From CAYOBW01 sp964402115 (GTDB taxonomy: Bacteria > Verrucomicrobiota > Kiritimatiellia > UBA8416 > CAYOBW01), in NCBI GenBank assembly GCA_964402115.1, contig CAYOBW010000387.1, forward strand, positions 1-5,952: a stretch of DNA of 5,952 bases, in the 5' to 3' direction. Numbering within the stretch: position 1 is the first letter of the stretch; every line of letters starts with the position of its first letter. The notes under the pieces were generated by a model, which saw only the letters and a list, made by a program, of their open reading frames with translations, was not told where the DNA came from and did no database searches. The translations under genes were made by a program, and so were the position numbers. Shown here piece after piece: positions 1-5,391 of this stretch.

Positions 1-2484
1 CAGCAGAGCGGCAGAGCCCCGGACTTCGGCAATCGCTTCATCCAACGCGGCGAGAAGGAGGCCACGGTCCTCCGTCCGGCCCCGCCTCAGGGCGTCTTCC
101 AGGGCGGCAGCACTCTTCTGGAGCCGGTTTGCCGCGATGCTGCCCGCCGCCCCCTTCAGGGCGTGAGCCAGTCTCATGGCCCCTTCCGCGTCGCCCTTCG
201 TCAAGGCGGCCTTGATGAGCTCTGCCCTGTTTCCCGTGCCCTGGCCGAATTCGACGATGAGTCTGCGATAGAGCGCTGCATTCCCTCCGAGGCACACCAT
301 CCCGCGCGTTACATCCAGGCCGGGCAGGTCGGCCGGCAGCTCTCCGCCCCGGCATGGGTGGCCACAGCGGACATCCGGCGTCGCTCCGGACGGCGGTCGG
401 ATCCACCTCAACAGGCAGGCATAGAGCCGATCCGCGTTGATCGGTTTGGCCAGATGTTCGTTCATGCCGACGGCCAGGCAGTGTGCCCGCTCTTCCTCGT
501 AGGCATGAGCGGTCATGGCGATGATGGGAAGCCGGTCGGCGGGCCAGTGTTCCCGAAGCTGCCGGGTCGCCTCGTACCCGTCCAATTCGGGCATCTGGAG
601 GTCCATGAGGACAGCGTCGAATCCGTCCGGGGCGGCGGTCACGGCAGCCACCGCCTCCCGGCCGGTGCCCACGACGGTGACGACCACGCCCGCCTGCTCC
701 AGGAGTTCTCGGACCACCTGCTGGTTGATGGGATGGTCCTCCGCCACCAGCAGCCGACGCCCGCGAAGCTCAGCCGCCACGACGGCGCGGTCGGGAACCG
801 GTTCCGGGGGAACGTCCGGCGGGGTCCCACGGCGGAACTGGCAGGTAAAGGCAAAGGTGCTTCCCCGGCCCAGCTCACTCTCCACCCGAATTTCTCCCCC
901 CATCATCGCCACCAGCTGCCGGCAGATGCTGAGGCCAAGGCCGGTGCCGCCAAATTCGCGCGTGATGGAACTGTCTGCCTGAGCGAAGGGCTCGAAGATA
1001 CCGACGGTCTGCTCCGGGCTCATGCCGATGCCGGTGTCTTTCACGGCAAAGTGCAGTGTCACGTATTCGGGGCCGGCGTCGAGGGGGCGGATTGCGAGTT
1101 CGACCTCACCTCGGCGGGTGAACTTGACCGCGTTGCCTACCAGATTGAGGAGCACCTGTTCCAGACGCAAAGGGTCGCCCACCAGATACTCCGGCGTCTG
1201 CGGATCGGTGGTAACGCGGAGCGGGAGCCCCTTCCGGGAGGCTTCCACCGTCATGAGGATGACCAGCCTCCGCAGGAGCGCAGGCAGGGGAAATGTGAGC
1301 TCTTCCAGGATGATCTTACCAGCTTCGATTTTGGCCACGTCCAGGACGTTGTTCAGTAGCCGCAGCAGATCTTCGGCCGAGCTGGTGATCTTGGTCAGGT
1401 AGTCTCTCAGCCGGGGAGTTGGATCGGCCTGGAGGGCCAGGTGCCCCAGGCCGATGATGGCGTTCATCGGGGTCCGAAACCCGTGGCTCATGTTGGCCAG
1501 GAACACACTCTTGGCTTGGCTTGCTGCTTCCGCCGCCTTCTTGGCTTCGGCGAGGGCTTGTTCCATCCGCGTCCGTTCCGTGATGTCGCGGACGACGGAT
1601 ACGGAGCCAATCACCGTGCCGGTGGCATCCCTGACCGGGGCCGAATTGACTTGCCGGTGCCGCAGTTCGCCGCCGGCTGGAGTTCGGATGATTTCCTCCT
1701 GGTTCCTGACCGTCTCTCCAGCCAGGGCGCGCAAGGACGGCGTCTCCCCGAACGGGCGGGGACTGCCATCCGGGCGAAATACTTCCAGGCCTTGCACCAA
1801 CTTTTCCAGCGCTATTCCTTCCGCGGGATCCAGGCAGAACTCCTGCACGGCCGATGGGTTTATCAGCGTGAATCTCTTCTGCGTGTCAGCAAACCAGACC
1901 TCGTCAGGAATGCTGTCCAAGAGGCTGGCAAGCTTGGACCGCTCCTCGTCACGGATCAATAGTCGCTTCCGTTCGGTGACGTCGGTGACGACCAGGCAAA
2001 CGGCGGCCGGGCCATCGGCCTGCAGCACGGTCGCCGACACCAGCGCCGTAATCTCCGTCCCGTCGTTCGCCGCGAGGGTCATCTCCATCCGCCCCGCGCC
2101 CTCCCTCAGCATTGCCGCGAGCGCAGCGTGCTCGGCCGGCACGACGAAATGCTCTATCCGAGCGCCGAGCACCCGCTCCAGCGGCAGTGCGACCATCTCG
2201 GCGAAGCGATGGTTGCAGTAGTGAATAAGGCCCTCGGGAGTCAGCGTGACCGCCCCCTCACGCATCTGTTCGATCAGGAGGCGGTAGGTTTCGTCAGCCC
2301 CCTGGAGCGTGAACACGCGTTGCCCGGCGGGGGTATCGATCACCAGCGCATCGACACCTCCCTCGCGAATGGCATGGAGAATGTCCTGTGACTCGTCCCG
2401 TTGGGCGCGCAGAGTCTCGTTTTCCGCGCGGACTCGCGCCAATTCCTGTTCCCACAGGGGTGGCAAGTCGGGAATGTCGTTCAT
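1..2484 (-). CDS. PAS-PAS hybrid histidine kinase with receiver and Hpt domains (C-terminus cut by window edge)
   Basis: Cytoplasmic sensor kinase for a multistep His-Asp-His phosphorelay. The frame is open for 828 codons from ATG at 2484 to base 1 with no stop; only the extreme C-terminus should be missing. Layout: N-terminal coiled coil (about 11-38); PAS 1 (about 66-172), preceded by a short segment ending VFTLQGADETYRLL; PAS 2 (about 184-304); HisKA with His334 in SHGFRTPMN; HATPase with N-box Asn447/Asn451, G1 DTGIGM (483-488), F-box FEPF (497-500) and G2 GTGLGL (513-518); receiver with acidic pair Glu582/Asp583, phospho-acceptor Asp628, Thr658 and Lys680; Hpt with His774 in AHALKG. I see no transmembrane segment, so the signal is probably intracellular. 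The start is set by AAAGGTGAT just upstream, overlapping the preceding kaiB stop. Oddity: Gly335 replaces the usual Glu after His334. Being last of the visible kai genes, it is the probable output of the module (inference). Confidence 0.95.
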   Translation of the reverse strand, partial: MNDIPDLPPLWEQELARVRAENETLRAQRDESQDILHAIREGGVDALVIDTPAGQRVFTLQGADETYRLLIEQMREGAVTLTPEGLIHYCNHRFAEMVALPLERVLGARIEHFVVPAEHAALAAMLREGAGRMEMTLAANDGTEITALVSATVLQADGPAAVCLVVTDVTERKRLLIRDEERSKLASLLDSIPDEVWFADTQKRFTLINPSAVQEFCLDPAEGIALEKLVQGLEVFRPDGSPRPFGETPSLRALAGETVRNQEEIIRTPAGGELRHRQVNSAPVRDATGTVIGSVSVVRDITERTRMEQALAEAKKAAEAASQAKSVFLANMSHGFRTPMNAIIGLGHLALQADPTPRLRDYLTKITSSAEDLLRLLNNVLDVAKIEAGKIILEELTFPLPALLRRLVILMTVEASRKGLPLRVTTDPQTPEYLVGDPLRLEQVLLNLVGNAVKFTRRGEVELAIRPLDAGPEYVTLHFAVKDTGIGMSPEQTVGIFEPFAQADSSITREFGGTGLGLSICRQLVAMMGGEIRVESELGRGSTFAFTCQFRRGTPPDVPPEPVPDRAVVAAELRGRRLLVAEDHPINQQVVRELLEQAGVVVTVVGTGREAVAAVTAAPDGFDAVLMDLQMPELDGYEATRQLREHWPADRLPIIAMTAHAYEEERAHCLAVGMNEHLAKPINADRLYACLLRWIRPPSGATPDVRCGHPCRGGELPADLPGLDVTRGMVCLGGNAALYRRLIVEFGQGTGNRAELIKAALTKGDAEGAMRLAHALKGAAGSIAANRLQKSAAALEDALRRGRTEDRGLLLAALDEAIAEVRGSAALL

Positions 2485-2488
2485 CGCA

Positions 2489-2496
2489 TCACCTTT
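2489..2496 (-). promoter_or_regulatory. Ribosome-binding site of the histidine kinase gene, overlapping the kaiB stop codon
   Basis: On the minus strand AAAGGTGA precedes the kinase ATG (2484) by four bases, and its last three bases are the TGA stop of the upstream kaiB. The AGGTGAT core is a direct match to the 16S anti-Shine-Dalgarno region. This fixes the kinase start and implies translational coupling of the two genes. Confidence 0.75.
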
Positions 2497-2863
2497 GGCC
2501 GTCGCTCTTGGCAGCGATGCCCAAAACGACCATGATTCGCCCCGGATCCCCCAGATCTCCGACGATCTTCCGCAGCGGTGGGGGCAGTTGCTTGACCAGC
2601 GTCGGAGCGGCGATGACTTGGGCATCCTTGGTCAAACCAGGCTGCTGGTAGATGTCGATGACCTGCAAATCGTAACGACCGGCGAGATGCTCTTCACACA
2701 AATGGCGAATGTTTTCGATGGCTAGCCGGGACCGGGACGTCATGCCGCTCACATACAGCCGGAGCACGAAGTGCGCATCTTGGGCCTCGGTAATGGCCCG
2801 CTCGAACGCTTGGGCTGAAGGGGCAAGGCCCGTTTCACCGGAGGACCCCTTGTCGCTAGGCAT
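2489..2863 (-). CDS. kaiB: KaiB family protein, divergent second copy (124 aa)
   Basis: Member of the KaiB thioredoxin-like family, which in cyanobacteria binds the KaiC CI ring and competes with SasA. The KaiB core starts near residue 32 (FVLRLYVSGMT) and contains CEEHLAGRYDLQVIDI, the cis-Pro loop APTLVKQLP (86-94) and VGDLGDP (101-107). It is about 20 residues longer at the N-terminus than typical cyanobacterial KaiB (about 100 aa), and this extension is Ser/Gly/Ala/Glu-rich. I chose ATG 2863 because AAGGGGG lies 6 nt upstream; GTG 2890 and ATG 2869 are in-frame alternatives with poorer spacing. Compared with the neighbouring KaiB, GLDL near the C-terminus is replaced by VLGI (Val113, Gly115), and the HPQLAAGDQ loop by QPGLTKDAQ. 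Its TGA is 4 nt from the kinase ATG, which points to a functional partnership with that kinase (inference). Confidence 0.93.
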   Translation of the reverse strand: MPSDKGSSGETGLAPSAQAFERAITEAQDAHFVLRLYVSGMTSRSRLAIENIRHLCEEHLAGRYDLQVIDIYQQPGLTKDAQVIAAPTLVKQLPPPLRKIVGDLGDPGRIMVVLGIAAKSDGQR

Positions 2864-2869
2864 GTTCAT

Positions 2870-2876
2870 CCCCCTT
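2870..2876 (-). promoter_or_regulatory. Ribosome-binding site deciding the start of the second kaiB
   Basis: The minus strand reads AAGGGGG, then ATGAAC, then ATG. The purine run directly abuts the ATG at 2869, too close for initiation there, but lies 6 nt before the ATG at 2863. The latter is therefore the preferred start. Confidence 0.6.
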
Positions 2877-2879
2877 GGT

Positions 2880-2893
2880 CCAGAGGCCACTGG
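2880..2893 (-). repeat. 14-bp near-perfect palindrome between the two kaiB genes
   Basis: CCAGAGGCCACTGG reads the same on both strands except for one symmetric mismatched pair (CCAGNGGCCNCTGG). It lies just upstream of the ribosome-binding site of the second kaiB, inside the 101-nt spacer 2864-2964. It could be an operator or an intercistronic RNA structure, but in a GC-rich genome a match this short may be chance. I see no other gene or convincing promoter in the spacer. Confidence 0.3.
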
Positions 2894-2964
2894 TCTAGGT
2901 CCGCTCGCCGAGTCGCAGGCCGCACAAGGTCGAATGCATCGGCATCACGACGGGCCGCCTATTC

Positions 2965-3300
2965 TCAGGTCGTTGGGTCCGCGCGTCGCAAGTCCAATCC
3001 AACGAGGACCCGCTCCTCGTTAGACAAATCTCCGATGATCTTCGTCAGCGGCGACGGCAGCTGACGCACCAGGGTAGGAATGGCGAGAATCTGGTCCCCG
3101 GCGGCCAGCTGCGGATGCTCAAGAAGATCGATCACCTCGACATGATAGCGCCCTCGCAGGTGCTCCTCGCAAATCCGCTTGAGGTTTACGAAGGCCGTAA
3201 CGCTCTTCGGCGTTTGCCCAGCCACGTACAGCCGCAGTTGCCACACTTGGCCGTCCGCCGGTTCGGGAACGGTGTCTGTCAGGTCTTGGCCGGACGTCAT
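2965..3300 (-). CDS. kaiB: KaiB family protein, canonical copy (111 aa)
   Basis: KaiB, the small fold-switching partner of KaiC. The core begins at residue 20 and matches the cyanobacterial pattern closely: LRLYVAGQTPKSV, RYHVEVIDLLEHPQLAAGDQ, the cis-Pro loop AIPTLVRQLP, IIGDLSNEERVLVGLDL. It retains Gly101 and Asp103, the positions that in Thermosynechococcus KaiB (Gly88, Asp90) influence the switch between the ground and thioredoxin-like folds. The roughly 19-residue N-terminal extension is Asp/Glu/Pro-containing and probably disordered. The start ATG at 3300 is set by a perfect AAGGAGG 6 nt upstream; longer in-frame starts would run back into kaiC. It lies 11 nt after the kaiC stop, so the two are very probably co-transcribed, and it is the better candidate for a classical KaiC CI-binding KaiB. 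Confidence 0.96.
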   Translation of the reverse strand: MTSGQDLTDTVPEPADGQVWQLRLYVAGQTPKSVTAFVNLKRICEEHLRGRYHVEVIDLLEHPQLAAGDQILAIPTLVRQLPSPLTKIIGDLSNEERVLVGLDLRRADPTT

Positions 3301-3306
3301 CGGTTT

Positions 3307-3313
3307 CCTCCTT
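3307..3313 (-). promoter_or_regulatory. Strong ribosome-binding site of the first kaiB, overlapping the kaiC stop
   Basis: AAGGAGG on the minus strand, 6 nt before ATG 3300. Its first two bases belong to the TAA stop of kaiC. This decides the kaiB start and indicates coupled translation. Confidence 0.85.
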
Positions 3314-5051
3314 AGCGAGTCTTCGGTGAGGCCGCGTTCGTCTCCTCGACGGAATCGGATTCTCGGCTGTGTGCCATCGCCACGCGGTCTTGGACGATTT
3401 GCAATTCCCGTGCCTTCTGCTGGGCGAGCGTGCGGCAAAGTGCCTCTTCCTTGGCCTGAAACTCTGCTCGCAACCCGGCGATTTGCGATTCCAGGGCTTG
3501 GCGTTGCCGCTCAAGTTTGCGTTGCTTCGCCTCCATCTCCTGCTGTCGGACGACCGCTTCGGCTGCCTCCTTGGACTCCTGCGTTATCCGGGCGGAACCG
3601 GTCAGGACGCCCGCGGGACCCAAGTAGACGTCCAGCAAATCGACTCCGTGGTCGGTCAAGAGGAATTCCCGCAGTTGATTGGAGTGGGCCATGCCCCGAG
3701 ACTTGAGGATGTACATGCTGCGGTTGCGTTCCCCGCCCAACTCGATGTCGCGCAACAAGAGCCAGGTATCCGTGAGCGAGGAAATGGCGGCTTCGGTTTG
3801 TTCTGCCGGGCTGTCGCCGTGGGTCAGGTTGGTGAACACCGTCGTAATCTGCCGCGATTTCAAATGGTCGATCAACCGCATCAGCATCGCTTTGACCTCG
3901 GTGGTCGTGCCGGCCGCGGTAAAACTGCTCAAGGGGTCGATGACCACCGCTCGAGGCTGAACCTTGTTGACCAGGTGATGGAGCGTCGCCAAGTGCATCT
4001 CCAGGCCGTACAGCGTGGGCCGCGCCGCATGGAAATGCAGCAGTTCGCTCCGGATCCAGGGCTCCAGGTCGAGGGCGATCGAACGCATGTTACGGAGCCA
4101 CTGGCCCTCGGATTCCTCGAAGGAGAAGTACATCGCGCGCTCGCCCCGGCGACAGGCCGCATTGATGAAACACGCGGCCAAGCTCGTCTTCCCGCTGCCC
4201 GCAGTGCCGGAGACCAGCACGCTGGAGCCGCGAAAATAGCCCTGACCGCCAAGCATGGTATCCAACCGCGGGACGCCACTGGAAATCCGCTCGCTGGAAA
4301 CCGCGTGCTTGAGGTCCAGTGAAGTCACCGGCAGGACGGAGATGCCGCTCTCGCCGATCAAGAACGGGTACTCGTTGGTGCCGTGCATCGCCCCGCGGTA
4401 CTTGACGATGCGTAGCCGCCGGGTGGAAATCTGCTCCGTCACGCGGTGATCCAACAGGATCACGCAGTCGGAGACATATTCTTCCAACCCGTACCGCGTG
4501 AGGCTCCCATCACCACGCTCGGCACTGATGATCGACGTCACCCCCTTCTGCTTGAGCCAGCGAAACAAGCGGCGCAACTCGGCGCGCAGGATACCCTCGT
4601 TGGACAGGCCGGCGAACAGCGACTCGATCGTGTCCAAGACGACGCGCTTCGCACCAATCGAGTCGATGGCATAGCCGAGGCGGACGAACAGCCCTTCGAG
4701 GTCGTATTCGCCCGTCTCCGCGATCTCGCTTCGCTCGACCCGCACGTAATCCAGGACGATCTTCTTCTGAGCAACCAATTCATCAAGGTCGAAACCGAGG
4801 GACAGGACGTTCTGCGTCAGTTCCTCCGCCGTCTCCTCAAACGCCATGAAGACGCCGGGTTCGCCGTGTTCGGTGGCCCCGCGGACGAGAAACTCCATCC
4901 CGAAGAGGGTCTTGCCACACCCTGCGCTGCCACAAATCAGCGAAGAACGTCCTTTGGGCAGTCCGCCTTGCGTAATCTCATCAAGCCCTTGAATCCCACT
5001 GGGGGTCTTTGGAAGACTCCTCGTGGCCGGAACCTGACATGCCGTCGTCAC
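3312..5051 (-). CDS. kaiC: KaiC-like circadian-clock family ATPase with C-terminal coiled coil (579 aa)
   Basis: Double-domain RecA/DnaB-type ATPase of the KaiC family, expected to form hexamers with ATPase (CI) and autokinase/phosphatase (CII) activity. CI: Walker A GSAGCGKT (41-48), catalytic pair Glu72/Glu73 in FEE, Walker B VVLD (137-140), trans-acting Lys217/Arg219 in KYRG, and a B-loop-like segment TGEYDLEGL (113-121) where KaiB docks in cyanobacteria. CII: Walker A GTAGSGKT (282-289), Glu312/Glu313, Walker B VVID (369-372), Lys450/Arg452 in KSRG. The phosphorylation motif is TEAAISSLTD (419-428); Ser424 and Ser425 align with S. elongatus Ser431 and Thr432, and Thr419 with Thr426. After the family's usual end (GSARIT, 485-490) there are about 70 residues of charged coiled coil plus a Ser/Glu-rich tail; S. 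elongatus KaiC is 519 aa. The GTG start follows AGGGGGG with 7-nt spacing, and an in-frame TAG lies five codons upstream. First gene of the kai cluster. Confidence 0.96.
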   Translation of the reverse strand: MTTACQVPATRSLPKTPSGIQGLDEITQGGLPKGRSSLICGSAGCGKTLFGMEFLVRGATEHGEPGVFMAFEETAEELTQNVLSLGFDLDELVAQKKIVLDYVRVERSEIAETGEYDLEGLFVRLGYAIDSIGAKRVVLDTIESLFAGLSNEGILRAELRRLFRWLKQKGVTSIISAERGDGSLTRYGLEEYVSDCVILLDHRVTEQISTRRLRIVKYRGAMHGTNEYPFLIGESGISVLPVTSLDLKHAVSSERISSGVPRLDTMLGGQGYFRGSSVLVSGTAGSGKTSLAACFINAACRRGERAMYFSFEESEGQWLRNMRSIALDLEPWIRSELLHFHAARPTLYGLEMHLATLHHLVNKVQPRAVVIDPLSSFTAAGTTTEVKAMLMRLIDHLKSRQITTVFTNLTHGDSPAEQTEAAISSLTDTWLLLRDIELGGERNRSMYILKSRGMAHSNQLREFLLTDHGVDLLDVYLGPAGVLTGSARITQESKEAAEAVVRQQEMEAKQRKLERQRQALESQIAGLRAEFQAKEEALCRTLAQQKARELQIVQDRVAMAHSRESDSVEETNAASPKTR

Positions 5052-5058
5052 GCCAATA

Positions 5059-5065
5059 CCCCCCT
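5059..5065 (-). promoter_or_regulatory. Ribosome-binding site of kaiC
   Basis: The minus strand reads AGGGGGG, 7 nt before the GTG at 5051. It supports the GTG start; no in-frame ATG exists between the upstream TAG and this GTG. Confidence 0.65.
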
Positions 5066-5095
5066 ATCGTGTTATGTTAGGAGCAGGCAGTCCCA

Positions 5096-5121
5096 CGAAG
5101 GTAGCTAAGTCTACCCATTCG
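5096..5121 (-). repeat. Interrupted inverted repeat upstream of kaiC
   Basis: The plus strand reads CGAAGGTAG, a 6-nt loop (5105-5110), then CTACC-CA-TTCG: nine base pairs with a two-base bulge on one side. It is 45 to 70 nt upstream of the kaiC GTG. It could be a regulator-binding site or a leader hairpin. It is not followed by a T run in the kaiC direction, so it is not a standard terminator. Confidence 0.4.
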
Positions 5122-5137
5122 GGCAGGCAATGCACAT

Positions 5138-5152
5138 CCCCCCCCAAAAAAA
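5138..5152. repeat. C8A7 homopolymer junction
   Basis: Eight C followed directly by seven A on the plus strand (T7G8 in the direction of transcription), in the gap between the small membrane protein gene and kaiC. The T7 run has no preceding stable hairpin that I can find, so it does not read as an intrinsic terminator. Confidence 0.85.
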
Positions 5153-5180
5153 CAGATGCAGACTCCAGAGAAGGTTACGA

Positions 5181-5378
5181 TCAATTCCCGTCGCTGGCGG
5201 CGAAGCGGCCGTGCTTGCGGCCCATCCACAGGGACGTGACGGCGAACCAGACGATCGTGCTGAAGACCATCCAAAGTTTGACGTCGTCGAGCTTCAGATG
5301 GCCGGTGAGGAACAATAACGACGGCAGCAGCGCGGCGGCGCAGGCGATCCAGGAAATGGCTTGGACGAGGATGCGCAT
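5181..5378 (-). CDS. Small two-helix membrane protein (65 aa)
   Basis: I do not recognise a named family. The protein has two hydrophobic segments, about residues 5-27 and 34-52, joined by a short polar loop (HLKLDD). It ends in a basic then polar tail containing GRKHGRF, which by the positive-inside rule would lie in the cytoplasm, putting both termini inside. The ATG at 5378 lies 13 nt after the permease stop, with a GAGGT element overlapping that stop, so the two are probably co-transcribed and translationally coupled. A small accessory subunit or stabiliser of the transporter is the simplest reading, but this rests on position only. A chance ORF is unlikely given the clean hydrophobic pattern, the start context and the operon spacing. 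Confidence 0.75.
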   Translation of the reverse strand: MRILVQAISWIACAAALLPSLLFLTGHLKLDDVKLWMVFSTIVWFAVTSLWMGRKHGRFAASDGN

Positions 5379-5391
5379 GGTTCGGGTGACC

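Larger units (their letters stand above)
5052..5180 (-). promoter_or_regulatory. Intergenic region upstream of the kai operon, likely promoter-bearing
   Basis: This 129-nt gap is the largest non-coding stretch in the window and the only obvious place for a kai promoter. It is visibly less GC-rich than the genes around it. A TAACAT hexamer (minus strand, about 5073-5078) could serve as a -10 box, but I find no convincing -35 partner at 16-18 nt, so no specific promoter is claimed. It also holds an interrupted inverted repeat and a C8A7 homopolymer junction, listed separately. Confidence 0.4.

Noticed and set aside
163..1359. Long plus-strand open frame of 398 codons
   Set aside because: It is antisense to the kinase, whose conserved motifs (HATPase, receiver, Hpt) are all read on the minus strand. 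The plus product is His/Gly/Arg-rich with no recognisable domain, which is typical of shadow frames in GC-rich DNA.
2489..2890. GTG 2890 as start of the second kaiB
   Set aside because: I see no ribosome-binding site upstream of it, whereas ATG 2863 has AAGGGGG at 6 nt. The extra nine residues are outside the KaiB core.
2965..3438. 157-codon version of the first kaiB starting at 3438
   Set aside because: It would overlap the end of kaiC by more than 120 nt and add residues with no KaiB similarity. ATG 3300 has a perfect AAGGAGG at the right distance.
3369..4322. Plus-strand open frame of 317 codons
   Set aside because: It lies opposite the well-supported kaiC and shows no domain or ribosome-binding site; shadow frame.
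5073..5078. TAACAT as a sigma-70 -10 box for kaiC
   Set aside because: No acceptable -35 hexamer lies 16-18 nt upstream, so it is mentioned in the intergenic entry but not called as a promoter.
4446..5108. Plus-strand open frame of 220 codons opposite the start of kaiC
   Set aside because: Antisense to the CI domain of KaiC, low-complexity product, no family signature.
5146..5180. T7 run after the small membrane protein gene as an intrinsic terminator
   Set aside because: On the minus strand the sequence before the T run does not form a stable GC-rich stem, and the T run is followed directly by eight G.
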